Of a DNA stretch of 64,000 nt, positions 1 through 12,098 are shown one piece after another; within the stretch, counting starts at the first letter, position 1; each line of letters opens with the position of its first letter. The stretch is from Planococcus citri (taxonomy: Eukaryota; Arthropoda; Insecta; Hemiptera; Pseudococcidae), in contig NC_088678.1 in NCBI RefSeq assembly GCF_950023065.1, positions 14,870,580 through 14,934,579 of the forward strand. The letters run 5' to 3'. The notes under the pieces were generated by a model. It saw only the letters and a program-made list of their open reading frames with translations. It had not been told where the DNA came from and made no database searches. The position numbers and the translations under genes were made by a program.

Positions 1-1542
1 AAAAGGCATCGCCTCGCCGAAGTAGAACGCTGACGTTTCAATACCTCTATAAAAGATAAGAAAACTAAATAATTTTTCCACAGCATAATATACGTATGTG
101 TACGAACTTCTATACGAAGGCGAGATCTCGCACTCGGTCGAAAATAATTCATATCGATACGTTTACTTTACTTATAGTATATCGAATACTATACGCGTCG
201 TTTCCGAAATTAAAGCAAAAACTTTTTAACCGACATTTCAAATAATTCACGATGAAGTTGTAAAACTTTCACTTATCGGTTATAAACATACGGATAGATC
301 TGTTCGTTCCCACGGGACATAAATTTCGCGAAAAGTGCCTTGTTTGCCTCTCTTTTATTTACCCTTATAACGATCCGATGTACAGACTACTCATTTACCG
401 CGAGATACTGAAAACGAAGCGAAAATAAGAAGGTAGACCAGAATACTAATGCTCCCTATATTCTCCCTCATATATATTTTCATCTTTCAGATGTACCAGA
501 TGAGGTGGTGTCTGTACTCAACATATACACAAACGCATACCTTCTTTCACATCACTATACCCTTCATCCTACCCTTCATCAGCCCCTTCATCAGCACAAT
601 CACAAGATACCGAAAATTTTCCGCATTACGAAGAAAGTGTCAAACTGGCGAACGATGAATTTCATTAAAGTCAAAATGCAATGCACCCTGCATATCACAT
701 ACCTTTGATATTTTCCCCCTCGAATTAATCGCATGTTTTTGGGGGAATAACGAAAGCTAGTCTCGAGCTTTGTAATCCAGTATAAATATAGAATGGAAGG
801 CATCTACAGGTGAAAATCGCTCCTTCGAAGAGTCAAAACACCTATACGTATACTTCGAAACTATTCGAGCCATATTTCTTCATCGCAAAGCATAAGCAAC
901 AAATTAACGCATTAAGAGCTAAGAAAACACTTTGAGAAAGAATTCGACTAATTTTCTGGAACAAATACCAACAAAGTAAATATACCTATATGATAAAGAT
1001 ATACGTAGGTACAACACGCGGATATTTACTAAAAACAAAAGTTTACACGCCAATGTAAACAAACAATAATGTAGAAGGAAAAAAGCGAAGAGTGCGTATA
1101 ATTACTACTTGGAAGAACATTTCAAAGTATAAGTAAAAGAAGCCATCATCGAAACAGCACAAGCAAAAGCAAAACGTTAAGTAGCGGAAATTGAAAGACG
1201 AATTGGGTATTTCAATTAAATGCCATACTGATAAGTCTTCTACGAGAGGTAGGATCCAAATTTAAATTACATTTTAAACTTTATAAATGATTTAAATAAG
1301 TCTAATGAACGATTCGCGTGTTTAGACGTTACGCCCTGCTTTGTTTTAGAGGGTTTAGAGGGATTTTAGTGTATTTAAATTGAGTTGTAAATGTTGAAAG
1401 TGTGGATTTTTTCTGTACGTAATATTTTGCCCAAAGTCGTCTTCTTGTGATGGAGTTATTTGCGTGGATACGAGTCAAAAATATGAAGCAATTCGTCCAA
1501 GTAATAAATGGTTTTGCAAAATTTAATTATTTTGATTTACAC
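1..1542. other. No gene recognised; probable unique host DNA
   Basis: Only short open frames without domain signatures occur here. The composition is less T-rich than the transposon-laden stretches that follow, and I see no terminal repeats or long internal repeats. It may be intron or intergenic DNA of the host. Confidence 0.4.
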
Positions 1543-1546
1543 ACGT

Positions 1547-2795
1547 GGGTAATTCTCAGAAAAAGGTAAAAATCGTGTACATGGCAAATTTCTCAAAGGT
1601 TTTAGCATGAATTTTTTTTTTTTTTTGGTCCATTCAAGGATCATCCCCCACACATTTCACATATGGTATTGAAATTTTTAGCCCCTCCTTTCATTGGTGT
1701 ACATTCGATTTTATACCCCAAATGTCCTTCGACTTGGCTGTCACACACCATGTTTTTGAAAATGAATGTTATAAAGTGTCATGAACTTCATTTTTTTTGG
1801 GAAAAATTGGCACGTTCTCATTATCATAGAACACGAAGGTCCATTATTGTGCAAATTGCAATTGGAATAAGTCCATAGGAAGCTGACATTTCACATTTGA
1901 AAATTGTCACACACTTTTTGCGCAAATTTTAGAGCAATTTTCAATTATTTTTGGTAGCTTCCCAATCCAATATTTTTTTCTGGTGAGTGGCTGCACTGGT
2001 TCACTGTCTTCATAAAAATGTTACTCCGCAATGTTATTCTCATAACCTACGCAATGGCTCGTTCTGATCGTACTTGTCTCTGAAAATATGATATTTCGCA
2101 AAATTGGTGTCCTTCGGCTTGCCTTTTTATTTACCCTGATGAACCCGCCAAAAACGATAATTGAGAAAGGGAAGTTATTCTACATGATAAGTACACATTT
2201 ATTACGTGTTAAAAATCGAATAATGTCCAGTAGGTAAGGCTAGAAACGAAAAAACGTTGAGATTGTCCTTCGGCTTGTCCAGCGCCCATTTGTCCTTCGA
2301 CTTGGCCAAATTTCAGACAGCTGTACTTTTATCGCGCTAGTCGACATATTACATGATAAAACAAGAAAAATTTGACATTTTCTCCCTCCCCACACCTCAC
2401 CTCTACCCCTACCATAAAAATAAGTCCAGATTCGAACTTTGCGGCCTGAAAAACATAAATTGACATATTACACGATAATATAATCAAAATTTGACATTTT
2501 CCCCCTCTCCACGCCTCCCCCTCCACCTCTACATAAAAAATAACTCCAGATTCGAATTCTACGACCTCGAAAACATATCAATCGACATATTACACATCGA
2601 TGAGGGTCGAATCCTAATTATCACTGTTTTAGGGGGGCCGGGGTCCACAGTGGGGGAGATTGAATTGAGGCCAACACTAGAACAGTGATCTGGGACACCT
2701 ATACAAATGATTCCCACTTGAAATTTTCCAAAAAAATGATTTTTATTTTTCAAAATTATGCACATCAAAATTGACCTTTTTTCTGAGAATTACCC
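1547..2795. mobile_element. Non-autonomous DNA transposon with GGGTAATTCTCAG terminal inverted repeats
   Basis: The two ends carry an inverted repeat beginning GGGTAATTCTCAGAAAAA, and each is flanked by ACGT, which could be a 4-bp target duplication or, being palindromic, part of the inverted repeat. No transposase frame is visible. Inside, a motif close to GTCCTTCGGCTTG recurs at least four times (about 1722-2310), and a unit of roughly 120 bp starting near GACATATTACA is tandemly repeated between about 2340 and 2600. Superfamily is not assigned. Confidence 0.6.
2340..2600. repeat. Tandem repeat, about 120-bp unit, just over two copies
   Basis: The phrase GACATATTACAYGATAA followed by a TTTGACATTTTC and CT-rich stretch starts near 2343, 2462 and 2584. 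The repeat lies inside the GGGTAATTC element. Confidence 0.6.
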
Positions 2796-2799
2796 ACGT

Positions 2800-3290
2800 A
2801 GAAGATTTAATAGGCTATTAAATTATTTTACCTAATTGCTTCAGTATTATAATGAACTTCGAATTAACCTGGAAACTTGTCTTTTCTTTGTTGCAGGTGA
2901 GTACCTATCTGGATTATTGATCCCTATGAAACTAAGATCACTGATCAGAGACGAAACTATAAAGTTTTGTTTGGGAGGGCAGAAGGGAGTTGTGCGACCG
3001 AAAATTTTCTGTCTATATGAGAAAAAATTCCAATTTTGCCGAATAAAACGAAAAATGAGAAAACAATTCTGCCAGTTGACATTATAAGTAAGTCTTCGTA
3101 TAGCCTATTATGACTTATTAAAAAATTTTTGGTTTTCCCTGATCAATTTTTAGACACTTGAAACATGGAAATTTCTATTTTGTAATAGAGAAACCAATTA
3201 GCAAAACTTTCAAAAATTCATTTTTTTGATAGGTAAAAATAAAAATTTTGTTATGTGAAGAGTTTCATTTTCTCAGTTTTAAAATTTTAA
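2800..3290. other. No gene recognised; holds a CAG|GTGAGT composite site
   Basis: AT-rich spacer between the first DNA transposon and the retrotransposon remnant. Near 2882-2904 a pyrimidine-rich tract ends in GCAG directly followed by GTGAGTACC, that is, a 3' splice site abutting a 5' splice site. No coding frame of note. Confidence 0.3.
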
Positions 3291-3636
3291 AATTTTCTGA
3301 TTCCTTCCCAAAAATGTGGAAAACTGCAACAATCATTCCAATTTTAAAACCTGATAAAACCCAAATCTTGCATCTAGTTATCACCCCATCTCCTTAACTT
3401 CAGTTCCTTGCAAAATACTTGAAAAAATGGTTATTAAACGTCTTAATTGGTATATTGATTCCACAAACTCTCTTAGCACTACTTATCAAAGTGGTTTCAG
3501 AAAGAAAACATCTACCCCCTAGACCACCTCTTTAGTCTCCAAAAAGAAATCAGTTCAGCCTTTCACAATAAAGAACATGTTTTTTCAGTCTTTTTTGATC
3601 TTGAAAAGGCATTTAATAAAGCCTGGCGTTATAAAA

Positions 3637-5013
3637 GGGAAATATATAATGGCACGACAGAGAAATATATTGAACGACAGCAAAGTTCAACGACGAAATA
3701 GGGTGTTTGCACGACAGCCTTAAATGCACGACGGCATAAGTGATTTGAACGACGAATTTAATAGGTTTTTGAACGACGACCAGTGTAACGACAGAGATAT
3801 TCACTTTGCACGCCGAAAAAAAGGAATTCCCGACAACATAAAATAATCTGTGAATTTTACGAGACTAGGTTGTTCAAGTATCGTATTGAATTGATTTAAA
3901 GTTTCAAAAATCTGCTGAAGGCTTCAGGAATTTTCAAAAAGTCGCTGGAGGCTCCGAAACGACTTGAAATTCGCCTGCAGTACTTCGTAGCGTATTGAAA
4001 TTAGTTTTTAGAATAAATTTCAGCTTTACAACTCCAATTTGATGGAATTTTGTGGGAATTTCGAGTTTCAAAAATCTGCTGGAGGCTCCAGAACTGCTCA
4101 TAACGGATTGAAACCGTTTCCAATCGATTTGGCATGTCGAAAATAGGGTATATCCCAAATTTCAGCTTTCTTGGTCAATTTGGTGTAATTTTGATTTTTC
4201 CCCTCATTTTTGGCCTAAATTGGATTTTCAAAAATTCACCAAAAATCGAAAAACCCACTTTAGCCCTTGAAATTTTGACAGTTGATGAATTTTTGCATAA
4301 TCTTTCGATCTACCTTTGTAAAGTTTGAAAAATGTCGTGCAAGTCCTATGTTGAAACGCAATATCTGCAATTTCGGTTGACCTGTCAATCAAAATGGCCG
4401 CCATTCTGTAAGTAAGGCCAACTTTTTTTGGGCAAGTTTGCTTTAAAATGTTCCTTAGGAAGTTCCCTTTAAGAAAAAAGTTGTCCCGGAGGATCGGCGG
4501 GGGGGGGGGAGGTGCAATTACTCCTATTGTCATATGCCGGACTATTAGGGATGCACATTCGACTCAAACTTGTCGCTGTTCCAGAAAAGGCCAAAGCGAT
4601 TCCTTTAGGCCAAAAAAGAGGCCGGCCAAGTAAGGCTAAGAAAGCGTTGCTGAAGCAGTGAAGAAGTAGTAGATGAATGTATTTCGTCCCATAACATATC
4701 GACATGATTGATTAATTTTTATATTTAAGAAAAAAACACATGTTCGAGATTTCGTCGTTATTTTATACAAGAATGTCGTGCATTTTTTAAAAATCTGTCG
4801 TTGACTGCTGTCGGGCGACTTTTTAATTTCTGTCGCTGATTTTTTTATGTTGTCGTGCAATTTTTATATGGTCGCTGAATAAACTTATTTCGTCGTTCAA
4901 CTTTTTTTTGGTCGTTCAATTCTTATGTGGCCGGGCATTATATTACTTCGTCGTGAAAACTACCTTTTTTCGTCGTTGAAACACCCTAAACTGTCGTGCC
5001 GATACATCCCACC
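3637..5013. mobile_element. Foldback-like DNA element with 10-bp target duplication
   Basis: The element interrupts the reverse transcriptase and is flanked by a direct repeat CGTTATAAAA at 3627-3636 and 5014-5023. Its ends share the inverted motif GGCACGACAG. Each terminal region of 200-350 bp is a cluster of short CGACGA/CGACAG/GTCGTGC motifs, on opposite strands at the two ends. The core (about 3850-4640) belongs to the dispersed TGGAGGCTCCA repeat family. Long inverted ends built of short sub-repeats with a 9-10 bp duplication are typical of Foldback or Mutator-like elements; no transposase is present. Confidence 0.7.
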
Positions 5014-5726
5014 CGTTATAAAATTCTCCAAAAATTACATTCCATTGGAATAAAAGGACATCTTGCCTACTTTATTCAAAATTTCTCAACAAGCCGTACT
5101 TTTAGAGTGAGAGTCAACAATATACATACTCAGAATATTTTGAAATTGAAAATGGAGTTCCCCGAGGTTCAGTTCTTAGCACAGTTTTATTTATACTTAC
5201 TTTTGATTGATGACATTATTTCATTAAGAATTGTTGCTGATGATACATAATTATAAACATTTCCTTTCGTTCAAATAATATTCAATCAGCTCTTCAAGTA
5301 ATTCAAGAAACTCTTAAAAAAATCAATTCATGGGCAGATTCTAATGGTCTAACCTTCTCAGAGTCAAAAACCCACTGTATACTTTTCACCAAATAGTATA
5401 TTACGTGACAGGAGCGGAAAGTATGCGATTAACAAGTGTGAAGTTTAAGGAGCGAGGTGAAGCCGAGCGACTTAAATCGCACAAGTTAATCGCGTTACTG
5501 TCCAATCCTGTTGCGAATACTATATTTTTAATTTCATATGAGAGGAAAATAAATGCTGAAATTTTAAAAAATTGTTAATTTCGAATTTGTAAACATATGC
5601 GGAAAACGGTTACTTTCCTCCCTAGGGAGGAAAATAACTACTTTCCTCACTGGTTTTGATAGATGCGTTAAAGACGTATTTTCCAACCACAAAACTGTCT
5701 AGGAAACTACTCATTTTCCGATCATA

Positions 5727-7307
5727 CCCTGTTGACAAAGAAAACGCGATTACGCCCGCGTAAACGCACCTAAATACGCGGGTATTCCCATTTTACTGCT
5801 ACGCATTACGCGGTTTACGGCAGATTATGGTCCGTTTTTGCCAAATCCGCGGTTACGCTACTCGTGTATCACCGCGTAAATAGCCGCGTTTACGCAGTTC
5901 AGCTGTAACGATTTTCTCAAGTGCACCGCATATTCTCCATTTACGCACCGCGTAAAGGTGTTTTAACGTGTATTGCATAGCGTTCCCCTGAAACACGGCT
6001 GAAACGAGGTGACCGCGTAAATGCGTGAATTCATAAACACAAAACTGTGGAATTTTAGGGGCGTAATCGCGTATCCGCTGTTCAGCGATTCGGATTGCAG
6101 ATAGCAGAGAAGCTGAATTTTGGTATACTGGTCCATTTTTACACTCTAAACACGAATCCTAATTCCTTAGTGTCGCACCGGTTCCTAGTGACCTTTCCCC
6201 CAATTGTGATTTCAGCCCCCAATGAGATTTTCCCCCTACCCCCTACCCCAAAAATGGGGGTCCATGAAAGTTATTGTACATCAAATTTCCTATCAGATGA
6301 TCTATAAAACAACTTCGTCCCTCTGAGGGAGGTGGACCTGCAGTCAATCTACTATAAGGGGTTTTTGAATATGAGTCCATGATAATTGATAGGTATGAAA
6401 TATGTGTTTTTACAACAATTTTGACCTCACACAAGTGTAGGAAAATGGATTATGACCTCAAATTATTCCAGTGGGGAGTACCTCTTTCCATGCACCCTTC
6501 ATAGCTATCGTGGATCATACTCAAAAACCCCCCATATTCAATTGACTGCAGGTCCACCCCCCCTAGGGGGACGAAGTTGGTTCGTAGGCCATCTGATGGG
6601 AAATTTGACGTAGAACAATTTTTATAGACTCCATTTTTGCGCTAGAACCGCAATTTGAGGAGATACGGGAGAAAAACCTCATTTGGGGGTTAAAATCCAG
6701 TCCACAATGGGGGCAGAAAGCTAGGGACAAGTGGGGTACACCAAGGATTCATGTTCAGGGTATACAAATAAGCCAATATACCAAAATTCAGCTTGTGGTA
6801 CAATGTTGGTAAATGATAAAAAAAAGTTGAAATCATTCCACTTGAAAATTTTCAAAGTCCAGAGTGTTGAAAGGTGCATATAAAAGCAATCAACACCAAT
6901 CCATCCATCAGCTCCAGTGGTCTAGTAGGTAAGTCAGGTGGATAATACAGTGGTGTGCAGGAGGTCACGGGTTCGATCCCCACCCTAGGTGAAAAATTTT
7001 TTAGGTTTTTTAAATTTTTTTTTGGAAGAATCATTTGATTCTGAAACAATGGTTTCCAAGGAAAACACAATTTCACCTATTAATTCACATATTTTGATTT
7101 ATGAAATTCATAATAAAATGAGGAACTAATGTTTTATGCCAAACTGCTGAAACGCGGAACCACAAAATCAGCGTTTACGCGGTGACACAATGCCCTTTGT
7201 TCTGGCAGAATCCGCACCGCGTTTATGCTATTACGCCCGCGTTATTCATCGAAAACGCAGTCCCATTTTAATGCTGTGGAAAACGCGGTCTTGTTTTGTC
7301 AACAGGG
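5727..7307. mobile_element. TA-flanked DNA transposon with CCCTGTTGACAAA ends
   Basis: Inverted termini CCCTGTTGACAAA...TTTGTCAACAGGG are flanked by TA on both sides, as in Tc1/mariner-type insertion. Both subterminal regions (about 5740-6060 and 7150-7290) are filled with GCGTAAACGC-like motifs. The core (about 6100-6800) is a further inverted repeat with arms near 6100-6400 and 6480-6800 that share GTGGACCTGCAGTCAAT. No transposase frame is visible. Confidence 0.6.
6909..6992 (+). repeat. tRNA-derived sequence (SINE head or tRNA relic)
   Basis: An A-box-like TGGTCTAGTAGGTAAG and a B-box GGGTTCGATCCC are spaced as in a tRNA gene and followed by T-rich sequence. A full cloverleaf with matching acceptor arms is not evident, so a SINE or tRNA pseudogene is more likely than a working tRNA. 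Confidence 0.45.
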
Positions 7308-7656
7308 TATGAAATTAAAAATAATAATAAAAGATTCCTCCAAATCTCATTCTCAACTTCAAAGGACACTCTTTAGAATTCAAAGCTACTACTAAATTTT
7401 GTGGCTTAACTTTTGATAGAAAACTAAATTGGACTCCTCATTTCCTGAAAGTAAAATCAAATATCATGAAACGCTTAAATCTGTCGAATATAATCAAAAT
7501 ATCAAGTATAATCCATCTCGCAAACTTTTACTGCACTTGTATAAATCCCTAATTCACAGTAAAATTGAGTACAGTAGCCCATGTTTTGAAAATATCTCAA
7601 ATAAAACTTCTAATACCCTAAAAACAATTCAAAATTCAGCCCTAAGGATCTGCCTG

Positions 7657-8673
7657 CACAAAAATTGTCGATATTGACATTTGCAACGGCCATGTTTTTC
7701 TCCAACATAATGATGGAAAAGTGATCAATTAGTTAGGTATTCACTAGGAATGTTCTGTCCATAAATTAGCCACGTTAGTGAAATTTTTTGAAATTTTCTC
7801 GTTATTTCTGACACGTGACATTTGATCTCGCCATGTTGAGTAAGATTCGATGCTCAAAGTTTACATCCACAACTATGTCGACCAACATTTCAGAATTAAA
7901 CCTTTTGTTTTAGTGTTCAAATGTTCAGTAAACATTTTAGAATATCATCTTGTTTGAAGAGAAAAAAAAAATTTTGTCGGCATTTACAAAATCATTCATT
8001 TTTTCATAGTTTGGAGTTGTAGATGATATGTCGATGTGAAAGTTGATGGTCCACAAATAGATCAACACCAACCTCAACCAAATTTTCAAAGATTTCTGAA
8101 ATTTTGAAAATGACGTTGATATTGTGGATGTATTTGTTGAGGTCTTTCACATCAACATTAACATCAACATGTTGTCGACATGAAAATGGATTAGTTCAGT
8201 ACTCTTAGATAAAGTATCGCACCTTTCTAATATAAGGAGTTTATGTTCAACTTCTTATTTTGTGCAGACTATCCGTCTGTACCTCTCAGATGTGGCCTCC
8301 GCGTTGATGCTGCTTTGAGCACGAGCAATGGCCACCTCTGAGAACATAATTTTTGGAAAAAATCTCTAATTTTTGAAATTGATTTTTTTCAATTTTTTTG
8401 TAGCAGTAGATCGACAAACATGTTGATGCAAATGTCGATCCATCCACATCCGTCACATTTGGAATTTGGATCCCACATGTCTATGCAAATTTTGACCCTA
8501 TGTCGGAACAATTGTCAACATAAATGTCGATCAACACTGGTTGACAATTACATCGACAATTGGGTCGAATTAGGGTCAAAATTCACATCAACATGTGGCA
8601 TCCAAAAGTGAGGGATGTGGATGGGTCAACATTTACATCAAAATTAGCATGGTCATTGTTGAACGGGTGTATA
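7657..8673. mobile_element. Non-autonomous element with a long internal palindrome, copy 1
   Basis: The RT protein is interrupted after ALRICL and resumes at GALYSSPID, which delimits the insertion. A second copy lies at 13677-16393 in the same orientation. The ends resemble CCCG(T)ACAACAAT inverted repeats, weakly preserved on the left in this copy. The right part (about 8440-8640) is a near-perfect palindrome whose arms include CCACATCCGTCAC/GTGAGGGATGTGG and are rich in GTCGATG/CATCGAC. No coding sequence. Confidence 0.6.
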
Positions 8674-9879
8674 GGAGCCCTCTATTCCTCTCCAATAGAT
8701 AGCATTTATTGTGAAGCAGCAGAATTACCCCCAGATTTTAGAAGAACTCTCGTAACAAACAAGTTCATCTCAAATGCATCCACCAACCCTACCCATCTAC
8801 TCCAAAACTCAATTAACCCACCCAACCCCAACATTTTGACCATATAGAATGGACCCATTTTTTAATTTCATCACAATGCTAAATGATCTTCAAATCAATC
8901 CTAAAACTCTTATCCAAAAACCAATGTTATATCCCCCTTGGCTCCTTAAGGCTCCTTAAGTTAATCTACAGCTTATTAACTACTCAAAAAATACTCACTC
9001 TCCACTAGTAATAAAACAAAACTATCTTGAACTCTTATCAGAATACAAAAAATTCAATCTCTGCTTTACAGATGGATAAAAAAAACCATCACTTCATTCA
9101 GGGTATGCATACTCTATTAATGATAAAATTTCAAATTTTAAAATCCATAACTGCTCTTCAATCTACACTGCCGAACTCACAGCTATTTACCACTGCCTCT
9201 GTGATATACTCATTTATGAATCAGAAAATAAGTCTTTCTTAATTCAGAGTGATTCCCTCAGCTCACTAACTGCTATCCAAAATCTATTTTCTGGCCACCC
9301 CCTAATCCAAAATATTCATAAAAGTCTATTTGATTTACAAAATTCAAACTACTCTATCCAGTTTATGTAGGTATGTACCCAGTCATGTTGGAATCACAGG
9401 AAATGAAATTGTAGCTAAAAATGCAAAATCTGCCACTACTCCTTCTCCTCTCACATTTATCACAGCTGACGACCTTAAATCTATCTTCACCCAAAGCACA
9501 CTTAAGAAATGGCAAAACTTTTGGTCCCTCCAAACATCAAACATGCTCTTTCACCTCAAAAAAACTACCCAGCCCTGGAAAAACCTATCTCAACGAAATA
9601 GAATAGAAGAAATCATTATAACCGGGTTGAGAATTGGCCACATAAAAATCACCCTCAATCACCTCTATGAAAGGGCCCCAAAACCCACATGCCAGTTCTG
9701 CCTGTCAGAACTTCTATCTGTCCAACACTTACTATTTCACTGCCCCTCCTTGTAACAGCACAGACTATTCCTACAAATAGATGAAAGATCCCTATTCATA
9801 CCAGATAAGTAACCCTTCTGTAATTAAAAAATTTGTAGATCTAATGAAAAAATTAAACCTTACCAAAATGTAATTACAA

Positions 9880-10263
9880 ACACACAAAAAAAAATCTTGA
9901 AAAAATATCTACACTTTTCAACTTACTATTCGAGATTTACAAATCGTCTACATTAATCAATTCGGAATTCCAAACTCATGGCCGGGTTAAATTTCCAGCC
10001 GCCGAAGTAAATTACACCGTCTTCTGGGTTTCTCTTTATCATAGAACCCGATCTTCAAATTTCCATTTCCATAATTATATAATCAGACATCTGCCTATTA
10101 TTTTTGTGAAAAGTCCAATATTCAAAAATTCGTTAAAATGAAAACAGTAATAGAAAGCTCTGAAATTTGCAATTTTATTTACAAGGAAAGCAGATTCCTG
10201 ATTCGTAGATCAGGCATAACATAGTATAAATGAATTCACAGGTTCACTTTGGTGTCATAATAA
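9880..10263. other. Spacer with poly(A) signal of the minus-strand gene
   Basis: No coding sequence. On the minus strand, AATAAA at 10174-10179 lies about 85 bp downstream of the stop codon of the cysteine-rich gene and is the likely polyadenylation signal. Confidence 0.45.
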
Positions 10264-10987
10264 TTATGGTAAAAGTGCATTCGTTCTCGTCGATAATGGA
10301 ACACAAATTCCAGTGTCATACGACCATTTTATGGCATCGTACGTTCCTTCGCTGCGAGTAACGCATGCTTGACCATGTCCATCACTAGGGTTGTAACATA
10401 TGGGTACGGTGTATTTAGGAAAACTCGTAAGCCCGTTATGTTTCAATTGAACTGGTACGTCGTCAATGCAGTTTCCAAATGCATAGCCAAAGTTTTTACA
10501 AGGAATGTCCTCATCCACATCGGCATCATCGCAAATTGTGTTAAAACTAAAAAATGAAAAAAGAAAAATGAACGATAAAAGCAAACAAAATGATGAGTAG
10601 ATTTTAAGGTGTCCATCGAGCACAAAACACACGAAATTGAAAATTTTTATGCACGGCAAATTTGGGGTTCGTTTAAAAAAAATTGGAGAAAACCATATCA
10701 ATTTTTTTCAAAAACGTAGGAAAAGGGATGAATAAAATTTAGAAAAAAGGCTTTGTTTTTTTTAGTGTTGATAGACACTGAGAGCCTTCATTCTACTTAT
10801 TTTTCCACCCCAAAATTTGAATGCACACAAGTTGAACTACGAACCTCAAAATACCATTGAAAATTCATTTTGTTCGTGCAGTTCCACGAAAATGAACATA
10901 ATAAAGATATCGAATTGAAAATATTGAAATTTTACCGCTCAAAGTCTTCCCTCAGAACTGTTGATCTTGGTGAATCGCAGAAACACG
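10264..10987 (-). CDS. Two 3'-terminal exons of a cysteine-rich, possibly secreted host protein
   Basis: The terminal coding exon is 10264-10546. It encodes a cysteine-rich stretch (ICDDADVDEDIPCKNFGYAF, then GNCIDD, VPICYNPSDGHGQACV and TGICVP) ending at a stop at 10264. Its upstream boundary is a good 3' splice site, a T-rich tract plus AG at 10548-10547. The preceding exon is probably 10936-10987: it has a CAG acceptor, a GTAAAA donor and a frame reading CFCDSPRSTVLREDFE. Joining the two restores an arginine codon across the junction and keeps the frame open, which supports the model. An AATAAA lies at 10174-10179. The 5' exons, which would carry any signal peptide, were not found. I do not recognise the family; disulfide-rich secreted proteins look like this, but no function is assigned. 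Confidence 0.55.
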
Positions 10988-11747
10988 CTGGAAAGAAGCA
11001 TTTAACGAGGTAAATTGAAATTATGAAATATTTCGATCTGAACATTTCTGCTGAATTTTTTTTACGCTAATAGGTAAGTACAATGTACAACTTGTGAAGA
11101 CGATTTTTCAAGTTTTTTTAGCATCGATTGATTTTCTAGTAACGATTGATATTATCATGAGGCCTGATGTTTTTTATGAACTTATGTACTTAGAACGCAA
11201 CTTTATGTACTGCGTGCTCCGATTTACGTAGATTTATGTATTTACTCGAGTATAACTTTGCATATGCCGTCATTCTTTATAGGTACGTCAGTTTTTTCAT
11301 ACATTTACAAGTGCACGTATGTTCATAATTCAAGTACAGAGTACAATTTTGCGATGTAAGCTTACATTACCATCGATATCGTTACTTAATAGGGAAACGC
11401 ATTTGCTTCGGAATCTTCGATTGAAACAAAACTTGGTTGGATCGAAAGAGCACCGCAGAAAATCTCCATTTTTGGATTTTCAACTGCTGAAGTTGATTTT
11501 TCATTTTCTAACCAAGTTTTGAAGTTTTTGTTTGACACCCTTGGATATTTTATCAGCTTTTTTTTTGGAACACTTCGGAGCTTCCAACGGTTTCAAAATT
11601 GTCTCCTGGAATTTCAAAATTGATTCAGAAGGGCCAAAAGTGGCCCCAGCCCACAATAGGGTTTTGAATGGGTCTCATTATTTTCACGAATTTGCAATTT
11701 ATCACGAAACATGAACAAAACTTTGAAGAGTCGTATCTAAAAACAGG
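10988..11747. other. Probable intron or 5' region of the cysteine-rich gene
   Basis: No convincing further exon with a signal peptide was found on the minus strand. The sequence looks mostly non-repetitive up to the start of the inverted-repeat element at 11748. Confidence 0.3.
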
Positions 11748-12098
11748 TTAACCCTTGAAGGCCTGAACAAAACTGGAAGTGATCAGAAAAAATGCTTTCA
11801 ATTTGTTGAATGGGACTTGCATGAATATCACTTTAATGTGTAGAATGCCCCCCTGTCCCTCAAAAATATTTCGTAAATGAGGGGTCAATTTTTTCAAATG
11901 TTTGTAAATTACGAAAGAGCAAAATACCTAATTGGCCCAAATTTGCAGTAATCTTATATAATCACATTCCACGCACCTAATTATTGAAAGCAAATCCTTG
12001 ATGAGCCCCGTCTCATTTTTGGTGGGGCATAAATGTGAAAAAGTTGAGGTAAAATACGGGCCAATGTCCTCCATTTTTAATTTTATGAATTTGTTAAT

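Larger units (their letters stand above)
5395..7322. mobile_element. Composite insertion in the retrotransposon remnant
   Basis: The RT frame stops at about 5394 and resumes at about 7323, so the intervening DNA is inserted. Its left portion (5395-5724) contains partly palindromic sequence (GCGATTAAC with GTTAATCGCG, ACAGGA with TCCTGT, CTCCCTAGGGAG), and TATTTTTAATTTCATA recurs inverted near 5522-5540 and 7308-7322. A second element with its own inverted repeats sits inside (5727-7307). The outer boundaries are approximate. Confidence 0.5.
3300..9880 (+). pseudogene. Degraded non-LTR retrotransposon (reverse transcriptase plus RNase H), split by three insertions
   Basis: Translation in shifting plus-strand frames gives parts of one retrotransposon protein in the right order. 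At 3300-3636 it is an RT N-terminus (TATIIPILKP, then SGFRKKTSTP and FFDLEKAFNKAW). At 5024-5394 the RT continues through IENGVPRGSVL-like residues to VADDT (the catalytic Y/F-A-D-D region) and the K-T-H-C segment. At 7323-7656 it is the post-RT segment (IHSKIEYSSPCF, NSALRICL). At 8674-9755 there is GALYSSPIDSIYCEA, a relic RNase H region with CFTDG, QSDSL and VPSHVGITGNEI, and a CQFC...HLLFHC zinc-binding tail. Stops and frameshifts are frequent, so it is dead. No endonuclease or ORF1 is visible upstream. RNase H excludes plain Jockey and points to an I-like or related clade; the clade is inference. Poly(A)-rich sequence near 9840-9910 may be its 3' end. Confidence 0.8.
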
